NCBI RefSeq assembly: GCF_003863965.1
Contig: NZ_RRCN01000001.1
Span: 3,554,304 to 3,618,303, forward strand
Source: Paenibacillus oralis
GTDB lineage: Bacteria; Bacillota; Bacilli; Paenibacillales; Paenibacillaceae
Length of the DNA stretch: 64,000 nt
Reading direction: 5' to 3'
Below, piece after piece: positions 45,831 through 55,706 of the stretch. The stretch's first letter is position 1, and the number at the start of each line of letters is the position of its first letter. A program made the position numbers and the translations under genes. Below the pieces are notes generated by a model. It was given only the letters and a program-made list of their open reading frames with translations. It was not told the DNA's origin and did not search any database.

Positions 45831-46684
45831 TATTTGTTTTTGCGCGACAGATTCAGCAGGGACAAGCCGTAAAACAGCACAGTGGTCCCCAGCAGAATGA
45901 CGATGCTTAGCCAGTTCTCCACCGTGTAGCTGCCGAATTGGCACACCACGCCCATGCTTCGCATGAACTCCGCCTCCATCGTGCCCGGCGTCCCGGCGAA
46001 GGATATTTCCAGCGGACGTTCCAGCATCACGCTGCGGATCAGTACGCCGGCGTGCGATACGGGAAACAGCTTGATGACCCACTGCACCGCTTCCGGCAGG
46101 CTGCCCACCGGCACGTAAACGCCGGTCAGGAAGCCGATCAGCGTTCCGATCACCGTGCTGGCCGCCGAGAAGGCGTTTTGGCTGCGCACAAATGTAGTGA
46201 TGAAGAATATGATTGAGCTGCTTGCCAGCACGGACAATACGATTAGGCCAAGCACTTCCAGCATGCCAAGGGCGGGCAGCAGTTCGCCGCCAACCAGCAG
46301 GATGTACAGCTCTCCTAGCATAAAAGTGACTGCGCTCATGATAACGCCGATAGAACAGGCGCTTAGGATGTATCCGCCGGTCAGCCGGCTTCTGCGGATT
46401 GGAGAGGCCGTGAAGTCCTTGAGAATTTTCCGCGACCGGTCTTCGACCATAATGCCGAATGCGCCCATCGTTGAAGTGACGGAGGTGACGGCGAGAATGC
46501 CGGCCAGCACCCAGCTGTCGATAAGGAAGCTCACGCCTTCGATATCCGGCAGGCCGCTTGCGATCATATCGCCGAGGAACACGACGTATAACCCCAGTAT
46601 GATAAAGACCGCCAACAAAGAAAACATCACGGCGGCCCGGTCGCGGAAGAAGATCTTCAAATTTCGCTGCGCGATGCTGATCAT
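45830..46684 (-). CDS. ABC-2 type transporter permease
   Basis: 284 residues with six membrane segments, ABC-2 family (similar to antibiotic and drug exporters; GAFGIMVEDRSRKILKDFTASPI loop). Shares one base with the stop of the ATPase gene. Last gene of the LytTR-DUF3021-ATPase-permease operon. Confidence 0.9.
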   Translation of the reverse strand: MISIAQRNLKIFFRDRAAVMFSLLAVFIILGLYVVFLGDMIASGLPDIEGVSFLIDSWVLAGILAVTSVTSTMGAFGIMVEDRSRKILKDFTASPIRRSRLTGGYILSACSIGVIMSAVTFMLGELYILLVGGELLPALGMLEVLGLIVLSVLASSSIIFFITTFVRSQNAFSAASTVIGTLIGFLTGVYVPVGSLPEAVQWVIKLFPVSHAGVLIRSVMLERPLEISFAGTPGTMEAEFMRSMGVVCQFGSYTVENWLSIVILLGTTVLFYGLSLLNLSRKNK

Positions 46685-47601
46685 CAGCTTCTTACCTCCA
46701 TTCCCGTCAGGTTGATAAAAACGTCGTCCATCGTTCCGTTGATGATTTCGATGTTCTCGACATTATCCCGGCAGCGATCGATAATTCCGAGCGCTTCCAC
46801 GGTGCGGCTCAGCGCGATCCGGTATACGCCGGCGGCGTCCCGGTCGAAGGCGGCGCCGAGGTCCGTCAGCACGCCGGCCAACTCAGCGTCAAGTACCGGC
46901 TTGATTTTCAGTATATCCGCGGCATAGCGGTTTTTCAGCTCCAGCGGAGTCCCCCGGGCCAGCACCTCCCCATGGTCGATGATGGTGATGTAGTCGGCCT
47001 GCGCGGCTTCTTCCATATAATGCGTGGTGAGAAACACGGTCATGCCCTGCTCCCGCTGCAGCTTCAGGATCATTTCCCACACGTTTTTGCGCGTTTGCGG
47101 ATCCAACCCGGTCGTCGGTTCATCCAGGAACAGCACCCTCGGCGTATGGATCAAGGCCCGGGCGATATCCGCCCGCCTGCGCTGGCCGCCGGACAGCTTG
47201 CCGTAAGGCCGCGTTAGGAATTCACCAACGCAGGCCGCTTCCGCCGCTGCCGCGATCGCCGCCTCCAGCGCGGCGCGCGGCAAGCCGTAAAAGCTGCCCC
47301 GCACCTGTAAATTTTCTTTAACGGTCAACAGCGGATCAAGCAGGCTGTCCTGAAACACAATGCCGATGGAACCGCGAATCCGGTCATCATCCCGGCCCAA
47401 ACGGTATCCGCCGAGGATCACTTCGCCGCCGTCCGGCTTGAGCCTTGTCGTGAGCATATCGATCGTCGTTGATTTGCCCGCTCCGTTGGGCCCCAGAAAG
47501 GCAAACAAGCTGCCCTCCTCTACGTAAAAGCCGATGTTCTTCACGGCCTCAAGCGATCCGAACGATTTTTTCAAGCCGTGCACTTCAATTATCTTGTTCA
47601 T
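46684..47601 (-). CDS. ABC transporter ATP-binding protein
   Basis: 305 residues. Walker A GPNGAGKST, signature LSGGQRRRADIARAL, Walker B VLFLDEPTTGLDP. DrrA-like exporter ATPase with a C-terminal extension. The start at 47601 has GGGGGAA upstream and overlaps the DUF3021 gene by 17 bp. Partner permease is the next gene. Confidence 0.93.
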   Translation of the reverse strand: MNKIIEVHGLKKSFGSLEAVKNIGFYVEEGSLFAFLGPNGAGKSTTIDMLTTRLKPDGGEVILGGYRLGRDDDRIRGSIGIVFQDSLLDPLLTVKENLQVRGSFYGLPRAALEAAIAAAAEAACVGEFLTRPYGKLSGGQRRRADIARALIHTPRVLFLDEPTTGLDPQTRKNVWEMILKLQREQGMTVFLTTHYMEEAAQADYITIIDHGEVLARGTPLELKNRYAADILKIKPVLDAELAGVLTDLGAAFDRDAAGVYRIALSRTVEALGIIDRCRDNVENIEIINGTMDDVFINLTGMEVRS

Positions 47602-48037
47602 GGGCATCTTCCCCCGACTGGTTCAATTCGCGCTTCCGTATGATCCGCAGCTTCCGGTTGATCCGGCTCGCGTCGGCGCGGTCTTTCATGATCATCACGC
47701 CATACACCGCAAAATATGCCAGGATCGACATCCCGCCGATGACGGTGGCACTGTTCAGGTCAATAGAGAATACGCCCAGCAACGGGCCAACTGTAAACAC
47801 GGACAGCAAAACGGCCAGGATATCGGCGGCTATCGACGTCCAGAGACGCTTCCAGGCGATCCGCTCGGTCACAAGCATCAGTATGACGATGCAGCAGGAG
47901 GTGATGGCAAACAGTTGAAACATGAACACAGTCTCAAAAGGCGGCAGCACCTCCAGCAAAGAAAGGATCGAATAGGCCAGGACGACAAACGTAAAGGATA
48001 TGCAGTCTCTTGTGAGATAGGCTTTTAATCTAGTCAT
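47585..48037 (-). CDS. DUF3021 membrane protein
   Basis: 150 residues, four membrane helices, matching the DUF3021 family that is regularly encoded with a LytTR protein. In the Streptococcus HdrRM/BrsRM-type systems the membrane partner inhibits the LytTR activator; the same role is inferred here. AGGAGGT lies six bases before the ATG at 48037. Confidence 0.88.
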   Translation of the reverse strand: MTRLKAYLTRDCISFTFVVLAYSILSLLEVLPPFETVFMFQLFAITSCCIVILMLVTERIAWKRLWTSIAADILAVLLSVFTVGPLLGVFSIDLNSATVIGGMSILAYFAVYGVMIMKDRADASRINRKLRIIRKRELNQSGEDAHEQDN

Positions 48038-48049
48038 TATCGGCACCTC

Positions 48050-48496
48050 CTAAAAATCGAATTTTTGCTTGAAGCCTTGTACATAGTGGCGGTTGATGAT
48101 CAGCTTCTCCCCGTTATCGAGCTTGGCCTCAAACCTCCCGTTGATCAGGGCCCGGACGCTGGACAGCTTCATGATGTTCAAAATACAGCTTTTGCTGATC
48201 CGCACAAAATCGGCCTGGGCGAATTGCTGCTCCAGCTCGTAAAGCCTCAGGCTGCACTCATAAACATCCTTTTCGCAATAAGCGAATGTTTTATCGTCGA
48301 TGGACTCGAAGTAGTAGATGTCCTCGGGCCGCAGGGGATAGCTAGCGCCGTCTTTTTTTCCCGTGATGGAAAAGCCGTAGAGACGAATTTGCGCGATCAG
48401 CTTCTCCAAATCGGCGTCGATCAGCCTGCATTTTATGGTGATTTCCACGTCCTCATGCTCAAGCGATTGGTCGATAATCAGTTTCAAAGGATTCAC
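48050..48496 (-). CDS. LytTR-type DNA-binding regulator
   Basis: 148 residues: a short N-terminal region and a C-terminal LytTR domain (LRPEDIYYFESIDDKTFAY, FVRISKSCILNIMKLSSVR). No receiver domain. Its partner DUF3021 gene follows and the operon ends with an ABC exporter. GTG start at 48496 overlaps its Shine-Dalgarno; a TTG at 48487 is an alternative with better spacing to GGGGAG. Confidence 0.9.
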   Translation of the reverse strand: MNPLKLIIDQSLEHEDVEITIKCRLIDADLEKLIAQIRLYGFSITGKKDGASYPLRPEDIYYFESIDDKTFAYCEKDVYECSLRLYELEQQFAQADFVRISKSCILNIMKLSSVRALINGRFEAKLDNGEKLIINRHYVQGFKQKFDF

Positions 48497-48684
48497 TCCC
48501 CGTTATCCTCTATATAGGTGAGTTAACCATATCACGGCGATTTTTGCGGACGCAATGCCGCAACCGGCAAGCTGCCTGTTCGAAGGGGTAAGATGCATAG
48601 GCCGGAGCTAGTCTGCATAATCGGCCAAGTTCCCTCATAGACATGTATCAGTTTAGGAAATCAAACTGCAGAGGGGATGATCTC

Positions 48685-49806
48685 ATGCGCCGTTTCTCAT
48701 GGATAGGGATGCTGACCATCGTGCTGGCTTTAAGCGTTGTGTTGGCTGCATGCGGGAAAAAGGACGCTGACGGCGTCGTCAAGGATTTGGACAAAGTGGT
48801 CTCCGGATTAAAGAGTTATCAAGGTTCAGGCACGATGACGCTTTATACCGGCGACAAGCCGCAGGAGTATAAGGTGGAGGTATGGTACCAGAACCCGTCG
48901 TTCTACCGGATCGCGCTGACGAATGCGCAGAAGGATGTCACGCAAATCGTGCTCCGCAACGAGCAGGGGGTTTATGTGCTTACGCCCAGCCTGAACAAAA
49001 GCTTCCGCTTCCAAAGCGATTGGCCGGAAAATCAAGGCCAGGTTTATCTGTATCAGACGCTGGCCCGCAGCATTTTGACCGATGGCTCGAGGCAGTTCGA
49101 ATCCGACAAGGAGAGCTATATTTTTGAAGTGGCCGCCAACTATAATACCCATGCTCTCGTGCGGCAAAAAATTTGGCTGGCCAAAGACAACTATGCGCCG
49201 AAACAAGTTCAGGTCTCCGATGCGGAGGCTAAGGTTGTCGTCGAAGTGAAATTCGACAAATTTGATTTTGACGCGAAGTTCGATAACAATTCGTTCGACA
49301 TGCAGCACAACCTGGATACGGCGGCACAGGACGCCCAAGGCACGCTGCTTGAAGTCGATGAGAACGGCATGCTCGTTGAGAAGCCGGCCTCGGAACAAGC
49401 GGACGGAACCGAATCCGCATCGGCAAGCGGGGCAAGCGCGGACAAAACATCCAGCCCGGCCCTTTCGGAACCGTTCGGCGTCATTATTCCCACGTATTTG
49501 CCGGATGGGGTAGAGTACAAGGACGACAAAGTTGTGGAAGGCAGTGAGCGCAGCACCGTGCTTTTGCGTTATGACGGTACATATCAATTCACGCTGTCGG
49601 AGACGCGTTCCCCGGACCGCACCGCTTCCTTGGTGTCCGGCGAATTGGTCGACATGGGCTTTACCTGGGGCCTCTTGAGCGGAGAGGAGCTGCAAACCTT
49701 GACCTGGACCGTGGACGGTCTGGAGTTCCGGATCACAAGCGAAAACCTGCCTGTCCATGAAATGGTTAAAGTCGCCGCTTCTATGCAGGATCAAACGGGT
49801 AAATAA
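48685..49806 (+). CDS. ydcC: YdcC-like lipoprotein (LolA/GerS-type fold)
   Basis: 373 residues with lipobox VVLAAC near residue 21. Contains a LolA-like half-barrel (SYQGSGTMTLYTGDKPQEYKV region) and a C-terminal DUF4367-type domain after a low-complexity Ala/Ser linker (SASGASADKTSS). B. subtilis ydcC lies immediately before alr, as here. GAGGGG eight bases before the ATG at 48685. Confidence 0.85.
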   Translation: MRRFSWIGMLTIVLALSVVLAACGKKDADGVVKDLDKVVSGLKSYQGSGTMTLYTGDKPQEYKVEVWYQNPSFYRIALTNAQKDVTQIVLRNEQGVYVLTPSLNKSFRFQSDWPENQGQVYLYQTLARSILTDGSRQFESDKESYIFEVAANYNTHALVRQKIWLAKDNYAPKQVQVSDAEAKVVVEVKFDKFDFDAKFDNNSFDMQHNLDTAAQDAQGTLLEVDENGMLVEKPASEQADGTESASASGASADKTSSPALSEPFGVIIPTYLPDGVEYKDDKVVEGSERSTVLLRYDGTYQFTLSETRSPDRTASLVSGELVDMGFTWGLLSGEELQTLTWTVDGLEFRITSENLPVHEMVKVAASMQDQTGK

Positions 49807-50009
49807 TGAAGAACAGGCGGATTACGGCTGTTCCGGCAATCATATCCGATTTGGCCGGGCCCGTCTTTTCGCCTGCTTTTGTTTAGCGACCTTCACTTCC
49901 TTAAAATGGGTTCTTCCGCAGAATTGACAGCCGTCCCCCTGACCATTACGATTAGTGTATTGCTCAGGATGTTTTTGGACTTTCAATCTTTAGAGAAGGT
50001 GACCTAGAA

Positions 50010-51191
50010 GTGCAAGTGAAGTATCGATCTACCCATGCAGAAATTGATTTGGATGCGCTTGAAGCGAATTTCTCGGCGCTGCGGAGAAGACTGCCCGCAG
50101 ACATGAAATTGCTTGCTTGTGTAAAAGCTAATGCTTATGGACACGGTGCCGTGCTTGTGGCGAAAGAATTGGAAAGGATCGGTGCGGACTATCTTAGCGT
50201 CGCGTTTTTGGATGAGGCGCTTGAGCTAAGGCGCGCCGGAATCAAGCTTCCGATTCTCGTATTGGGATATACGCCGCCGCATGGCGTTCGAACCGCTTGG
50301 GAGCATGACATCACGCTGAACGTGTTCAGCGATGAGGTGCTGGAGGCAATCGCTTCGCTTGCACCGGCGGCGTTCCCGCGTAAGCTGAAAGTCCATATCA
50401 AAATCGACTCCGGGATGGGGCGTTTGGGCCTGTTGCCGGGAGATGGGGCGGTTGCCTTCGTACGCAAGGCCATGCAGATTCCGCAGGTGGAAGTGGAAGG
50501 ATTGTTCACCCATTTCTCCACGGCGGATGATGCGGACAAAACCTATACATTGGAACAGTTCCGCCGGTTTCAGGGAGTGGTAAACGCGCTGCGGGAGCAT
50601 GAAATTGAAATCCCGATCATACATACGGGTAATAGCGCGATCTCCATTGACTTGCCGGAATTGTCGCTCCGGATGGTAAGAATCGGCATCGCTTTATACG
50701 GTCTTTATCCGTCCGGCGAAGTGCGGAAGGATGAGGTGAAGCTTACCCCGGTGCTGTCGCTCAAAACGCGGCTGGTTTGGGTGAAAACGCTGCCTCCCCA
50801 TTCCGCGGTCAGCTATGGGGCGAGATACGTAACCCGGCGGGAGGAGCTGATCGGCACCCTTCCGATCGGTTACGCGGACGGATATTCCCGGATGCTGAGC
50901 GGCAAGGCGCAAGTACTGATACGCGGGCGCCGCGTCCCTGTGGTCGGAACGATTTGCATGGACCAATGTATGGTTTCGCTTCAAGCTTTGGCTGATGAAG
51001 CCGAAGAAATTCAAGCCGGCGAGGAGGTTGTGCTCATCGGCCAGCAGTCCGGCGAGGAAATTAGCGCCGGCGAGCTGGCCTCCGCTCTTGGAACCATTCA
51101 TTACGAAGTGGTGTGCATGCTGGCCCACCGTATACCCCGGGTATACAAACGGATGGGGCAGCCCGACGTATTGATCAATCCGCTGCTGTAA
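50010..51191 (+). CDS. alr: Alanine racemase
   Basis: 393 residues, PLP-dependent racemase giving D-alanine for peptidoglycan. PLP lysine Lys39 in CVKANAYGHGA; catalytic Tyr in the SYGARYVTRREE region; RIGIALYGLYPS ring motif. GTG start with GAAGGTG eight bases upstream. Third gene in the ydcC-alr-ndoAI-ndoA order known from B. subtilis. Confidence 0.97.
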   Translation: MQVKYRSTHAEIDLDALEANFSALRRRLPADMKLLACVKANAYGHGAVLVAKELERIGADYLSVAFLDEALELRRAGIKLPILVLGYTPPHGVRTAWEHDITLNVFSDEVLEAIASLAPAAFPRKLKVHIKIDSGMGRLGLLPGDGAVAFVRKAMQIPQVEVEGLFTHFSTADDADKTYTLEQFRRFQGVVNALREHEIEIPIIHTGNSAISIDLPELSLRMVRIGIALYGLYPSGEVRKDEVKLTPVLSLKTRLVWVKTLPPHSAVSYGARYVTRREELIGTLPIGYADGYSRMLSGKAQVLIRGRRVPVVGTICMDQCMVSLQALADEAEEIQAGEEVVLIGQQSGEEISAGELASALGTIHYEVVCMLAHRIPRVYKRMGQPDVLINPLL

Positions 51192-51360
51192 ACATTCGTT
51201 TCGGCAGACAAAATTCAACAAAACTTTTCCCCTGCATGAAGGATTTTGTGCCAGGTCCATCGAAATAGCAAATAGATGGAAGCTGTTCAGGTATGTACGG
51301 CATTGTCATTTTTGTTTATAATGAAATGCAGCATACTTGATATACCTATGGCATATATTT

Positions 51361-51391
51361 TTGTATAAATTCCCTTGAATAATGCTATACT
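51361..51391 (+). promoter_or_regulatory. Extended -10 promoter of the toxin-antitoxin pair
   Basis: TTGTAT (51361), 19 bp, TGC-TATACT (51383-51391). The TGn before the -10 compensates for the long spacer. Confidence 0.5.
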
Positions 51392-51439
51392 GATGACAGG
51401 GAATCAGGGTCGACAAGGTTTTGGGGGTGGAAGTTAAGG

Positions 51440-51721
51440 ATGGCCAATATGCACAACACCAAAAGAATCATGATCAGTTTGCCGGATCATCTTTTGCAGG
51501 AAGTGGATGGGATCGTTGCGATGGAAAATTCCAACCGCAGCGAGTTGATCAGACAGGCCATGAAGCTGTATCTGAACGAACGCAAGAAACGGTTCATTCG
51601 CGAATCGATGCAGCGCGGGTATATGGAGATGGCTAAAATCAATTTGTCCATGGCCTCGGAAGCATTCCATGCGGAGGAAGATGCAGACATCACTCTGGAC
51701 CGCCTAGTAAGCGGGGTGTAA
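51440..51721 (+). CDS. ndoAI: EndoAI/MazE antitoxin
   Basis: 93-residue ribbon-helix-helix protein (RIMISLPDHLLQEVDGIVAME, then SNRSELIRQAMKLYL) of the CopG type. Neutralises EndoA. ATG with GTTAAGG upstream. Toxin gene starts 3 bp after its stop. Confidence 0.95.
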   Translation: MANMHNTKRIMISLPDHLLQEVDGIVAMENSNRSELIRQAMKLYLNERKKRFIRESMQRGYMEMAKINLSMASEAFHAEEDADITLDRLVSGV

Positions 51722-51724
51722 ACA

Positions 51725-52075
51725 TTGATCGTAAAGCGCGGCGACGTTTTTTTCGCAGACCTCTCTCCTGTCGTTGGATCTGAGCAGGGCGGGGTAAGAC
51801 CTGTGCTTATCATCCAGAATGATATCGGCAATCGATTTAGCCCTACGGCCATTGTTGCCGCTATCACGGCACAAATCCAAAAAGCAAAGCTGCCGACCCA
51901 TGTGGAAATCGATGCGGCTACGCACGGATTTGACAGAGATTCCGTGATTTTGCTGGAACAGATACGTACGATCGACAAACAACGACTTACCGATAAAATA
52001 ACTCATTTGGACGAAGAGACGATGAAAAAAGTTAACGATTCGCTGCTGATTAGTCTCGGTTTAATCGATTTCTGA
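51725..52075 (+). CDS. ndoA: EndoA/MazF mRNA interferase
   Basis: 116 residues, nearly identical to B. subtilis EndoA in [20 protein letters not shown] and [18 protein letters not shown]. Cleaves RNA at UACAU. Uses a TTG start at 51725. Almost certainly functional, since the sequence is fully conserved and the antitoxin is intact. Confidence 0.97.
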   Translation: MIVKRGDVFFADLSPVVGSEQGGVRPVLIIQNDIGNRFSPTAIVAAITAQIQKAKLPTHVEIDAATHGFDRDSVILLEQIRTIDKQRLTDKITHLDEETMKKVNDSLLISLGLIDF

Positions 52076-52080
52076 TATGT

Positions 52081-52136
52081 AAAAGGAGATATCTCCGGGC
52101 CCGAACAAGGCGCCCCGCGAGATACCTCCTTTTTTT
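52081..52136. terminator. Terminator after ndoA and the efflux operon
   Basis: AAAAGGAG-A-TATCTC pairs with GAGATA-C-CTCCTTTT with one A-C mismatch. Run of T follows on the plus strand and a shorter one on the minus strand. Confidence 0.88.
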
Positions 52137-52156
52137 CTGGCAAGTCAAATTTATGC

Positions 52157-53329
52157 TTAATCCGTCCGCAGCGCGTAGATGGGACGAAGTTTGGCTGCCT
52201 TGTTGGCCGGAATCATGCCGAAGACGATCCCGATGAACAAGGAGAACCCAAAGGAAATCAGCACGATGGAAAAAGAAACCTCGGTGTTCAGCGTCGACAT
52301 GCTTGCGACCAGGGCGCTTGCCCCGTAGCCCAGCGCTACCCCGATCAGGCCGCCAAAACCGCTGAGCGCGGTCGATTCGACCATGAACTGCAGCAAAATA
52401 TCCCGCTTCTTCGCGCCAATCGCTTTGCGCACGCCGATTTCCCGCGTTCTTTCGCTGACGGACACAAGCATGATGTTCATGATGCCGATGCCGCCGACGA
52501 GCAGGGAAATTCCGGCGATGCCGCCCAGAGCGAGCGACAGCATTTGTGTGGTGGAGTTGAGCGTATCCATCATGTCCTGCGCGTTGAAAATATTGTAGGA
52601 ATTGTCCGCGTTCATAAATTTCTCGTCCAGCCAATTTTCCAGGCGCGTTTGCGTGCTGGCGACGAGATCCGTCGCTTCCACCTGAACGGTGATCGAACGG
52701 ATGCCGCGGCTTTGCAAAAACCGTTCCGCCGTCGTGATCGGAATCAATATTTTGTCGTCGTTGGACTCGGTGGCGCTGTCGCCTTTCTCTTCCAGCAGCC
52801 CGACGATCTTGAAGCTCGAACCGTTGAGTTGGAGCGTTTCGCCAACCGGATTATCCGTGCCGAAAAAATCGCTGGCGACCTGGCTTCCGATCAACGCCAC
52901 CTTCATCCGGTATTCATTGTCGATGTCCAAAATATACCGTCCGGATTGAACGTGAAAGTCTTTAACGTCCTCGTAGGAAGGGGAGATCCCCTCGATTGTG
53001 TACGAGTCGTTTATCGTGCCTTTTTTCACCGTCGCCGACCCGTTGATTATCGGGGAAACGGCTTTGACGCCCGCAATCTCGGTTAGGCTTTTCACCTCGT
53101 CATAGGTCAGCGAAGTGGTGGCACCGCGCCCCATAATATTGACGGTGAGCAAATCGGTGCCAAGGCCTTCAAGCTGTTCGGTAATGGAGGAAGTGGTTCC
53201 TTGGCCGACCGATACAAGGGTGATAACGGAGGATACGCCGATAATAATGCCGAGCATCGTAAGGAATGATCTCACTTTATTGCCGATGATGCTTTTCCAG
53301 GCCATCTTGATGCTTTGATAGATGTTCAA
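52157..53329 (-). CDS. MacB/YknZ-like ABC permease
   Basis: 390 residues with one N-terminal and three C-terminal membrane helices and a MacB periplasmic core between (FtsX-like domain, SVSERTREIGVRKAIGAKKRDIL). Exports peptides or toxins with the ATPase and adaptor of the operon. Starts within the ATPase stop (ATGA). Confidence 0.93.
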   Translation of the reverse strand: MNIYQSIKMAWKSIIGNKVRSFLTMLGIIIGVSSVITLVSVGQGTTSSITEQLEGLGTDLLTVNIMGRGATTSLTYDEVKSLTEIAGVKAVSPIINGSATVKKGTINDSYTIEGISPSYEDVKDFHVQSGRYILDIDNEYRMKVALIGSQVASDFFGTDNPVGETLQLNGSSFKIVGLLEEKGDSATESNDDKILIPITTAERFLQSRGIRSITVQVEATDLVASTQTRLENWLDEKFMNADNSYNIFNAQDMMDTLNSTTQMLSLALGGIAGISLLVGGIGIMNIMLVSVSERTREIGVRKAIGAKKRDILLQFMVESTALSGFGGLIGVALGYGASALVASMSTLNTEVSFSIVLISFGFSLFIGIVFGMIPANKAAKLRPIYALRTD

Positions 53330-54027
53330 TCCGCATTCCCCCGATCCTCGACAATTTCGCCGTCTTTGATGCGGATGACCCGCTTAGCCTGTTCGGCGAT
53401 CGACAGGTCATGCGTAATGATGATGATCGTATGGCCCAGCTTATTTAGTTCCTTCATCATTTCCATGACTTCCACGCCTGTTTTGCTGTCGAGCGCGCCT
53501 GTCGGTTCGTCCGCCAGCAGCACGGGCGGCTTGCCGGCAATCGCCCGGGCGATCGCCACTCGCTGCTGCTGACCGCCGGACAAGGCGGATGGGCGATTGT
53601 GCATCCGGTTCTCCAGGCCAACGAGTTTGAGGGACTCCTCGGCGGAGTTTTTACGCTCGCGATGCGGAACATTGCGGTAGATCAGCGGGAGCTCCACATT
53701 TTCGAAGGCGGATAATTTCGGCAGCAGATTGTACTGCTGAAAGATAAACCCGATTTTTTCATTGCGGATTTGCGCCAGCTTATTGTCGGACAGTTTTCTT
53801 ACGTCCTGACCGTCCAGCCAATACTCGCCTTCATTCGCTATATCCAGGCAGCCGAGCATGTTCATCAGCGTCGATTTCCCGGAACCGGACGGTCCGATAA
53901 TGGCGACGAACTCGCCGTGATCGATTTGGAACGAGATATCCCTCAGCACCGGCATCATTTCGCCGGCCATAAAGTAGCCGTGTCCTAAATTTTTCACTTT
54001 AATTAAGGGATGCGCAGAGGTGGACAT
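53326..54027 (-). CDS. MacB/YknY-like ABC ATPase
   Basis: 233 residues: GPSGSGKST, LSGGQQQRVAIARAI, LLADEPTGALDS. Short MacB-type subunit. Overlaps the adaptor gene's end by one base. Confidence 0.95.
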   Translation of the reverse strand: MSTSAHPLIKVKNLGHGYFMAGEMMPVLRDISFQIDHGEFVAIIGPSGSGKSTLMNMLGCLDIANEGEYWLDGQDVRKLSDNKLAQIRNEKIGFIFQQYNLLPKLSAFENVELPLIYRNVPHRERKNSAEESLKLVGLENRMHNRPSALSGGQQQRVAIARAIAGKPPVLLADEPTGALDSKTGVEVMEMMKELNKLGHTIIIITHDLSIAEQAKRVIRIKDGEIVEDRGNAD

Positions 54028-55412
54028 TATCTTCCACCTCCGCCGAAGCCTCCGCCGCCAGGCATGCCGCCGCCGGGCCCGCCTACGCTGAAGCCTCCGC
54101 CCATGCCGCCGGGCATCATTTGCTGCTCCCGCTGTTGTTGGTTGGAGCTGGAGGAAGAACCGACCACCGTCGGGACGACGACCTCATCTCCCTCATTCAG
54201 CCCGCTGACGATTTCGATCAAAGATTCGTTATGAACGCCGACTTCGACTTCCTGCGTCCGCCCGTTTATTCCGCTCTGATTTCTGGAGCCTCGCTCTCCG
54301 CTAGCTGCGGCTTGCCCGGATGTTTGGCCGCTTTGATCCGCGCCGGAACGGGAGCCGGCAGCGCCGCGTTGCCCGGTAGTGCCGCTTTGCGCCCGCGCCT
54401 CGGCGCCCGCGCTGCCGCCGCTTGCTTTGCCGTCTGCAGCCCCAGGGGATTGTTCCGTACTGGCCCCGCCGGCGGCATCGGCAGCGGCTCCCGGAAGAAT
54501 AACCATGTACTTATCTCCTCTTTGCTGCACGGCTTCGATCGGAAGAGTAAGGATGCCGGTTTTTTCATCAATGATGATCGTCGCTTCGGCGGACATGCCG
54601 ACGCGAACGTTTTCCGAATTTTTGAGCCCGATCGTGACATCAAACAAAGAAACGCCGTTGGAAGTAACGCCTTCGTCCGCAATGTCCGTCACTTCCCCTT
54701 CAATCGTTTGGCCTTCGAGCGCATCGATCGAAACTTCGGATTTCATGCCGAGCTTAACGTTTGGAATATCCAGTTCATCCACTTGAATCTTGATACTTAA
54801 GTTTTGATAGTTGTTGATGACGAAAAGTTCACCGCCATCCTTGGCATTTTCCCCGGCCGTGATGTTGACGGAGGTCACGGTTCCGTCGATCGGGGAGGTT
54901 AGGGGATCCGGCGGGACCATGTCTTCCTTCAGCGCAGCGATTTCGCTTTCCGTGTTGCTGATGTTCCATTCCTGCTTTGTAATCGATTTTTTCGCGGCGC
55001 TCAGCTCTTCATCGGAAGCTCCTTCTTGAACCTTCCGCTTGTACTGATCCTGCAAATCGGCGAGATCCAACTGTTGGCTTTTTAACGAGGTTTCTTGCGA
55101 TTTCAACTGGTCTTCGACATCTTGCGCTTCAAAGGTAAGCAGGACCTGTCCTTTCTTGACGACGTCCCCTTCCTTGATCAGAACTTCCTTGACTTTGCCT
55201 TCATCTTTGGTCCGCACCGTTTCGCTGTCCGTCGAAACCACCGAACCCGACCCGGATACGCTGACGGTAATGTCGCCTTTCGCCACCTTGGTCGTATTTT
55301 GGACCGCCGCCTGGGTCGTTTGCTGCTTATTGGGCAACATCATTACGAGAACGATGACGATGGCGCTTAAAACGATGATTCCGCTCCCGATCCATATCCA
55401 TTTTTTTCTCAT
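54027..55412 (-). CDS. YknX-like membrane-fusion adaptor
   Basis: 461 residues: an N-terminal membrane anchor (IWIGSGIIVLSAIVIVLVM), a lipoyl/barrel-sandwich domain, a long coiled-coil hairpin and a beta-barrel. Unusual Ala/Gly/Ser/Gln low-complexity linker of about 70 residues (GASTEQSPGAADGKASGGS type) and a Gly-rich tail. ATG at 55412 follows GGAGTG; a TTG one codon earlier is in frame. Confidence 0.92.
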   Translation of the reverse strand: MRKKWIWIGSGIIVLSAIVIVLVMMLPNKQQTTQAAVQNTTKVAKGDITVSVSGSGSVVSTDSETVRTKDEGKVKEVLIKEGDVVKKGQVLLTFEAQDVEDQLKSQETSLKSQQLDLADLQDQYKRKVQEGASDEELSAAKKSITKQEWNISNTESEIAALKEDMVPPDPLTSPIDGTVTSVNITAGENAKDGGELFVINNYQNLSIKIQVDELDIPNVKLGMKSEVSIDALEGQTIEGEVTDIADEGVTSNGVSLFDVTIGLKNSENVRVGMSAEATIIIDEKTGILTLPIEAVQQRGDKYMVILPGAAADAAGGASTEQSPGAADGKASGGSAGAEARAQSGTTGQRGAAGSRSGADQSGQTSGQAAASGERGSRNQSGINGRTQEVEVGVHNESLIEIVSGLNEGDEVVVPTVVGSSSSSNQQQREQQMMPGGMGGGFSVGGPGGGMPGGGGFGGGGR

Positions 55413-55706
55413 CAAATCACTCCAACTTTCCCGGATATTTTAGAACGCTTGCTTTTTTCAGCCCAACCCAACAGATTAAAAATATGTATAAATGAACCCA
55501 TTGCGAGCCTCCTTAGCTGAACATTTTGGCAGATGGCGCTGCTTGTTCATTATTTTAAAATATAAAAATGAAGCAAACCTGAATCGGAGCTTAAAGTTTT
55601 CTGAAAAGAATTTCCACAAACAGAAAAACGGGAAAATATTCATGGCGTCATTCCGGAGAATCAAGTACAATAATTATAAGGAAAAATCTAGGGAGGACCG
55701 CTTTAC

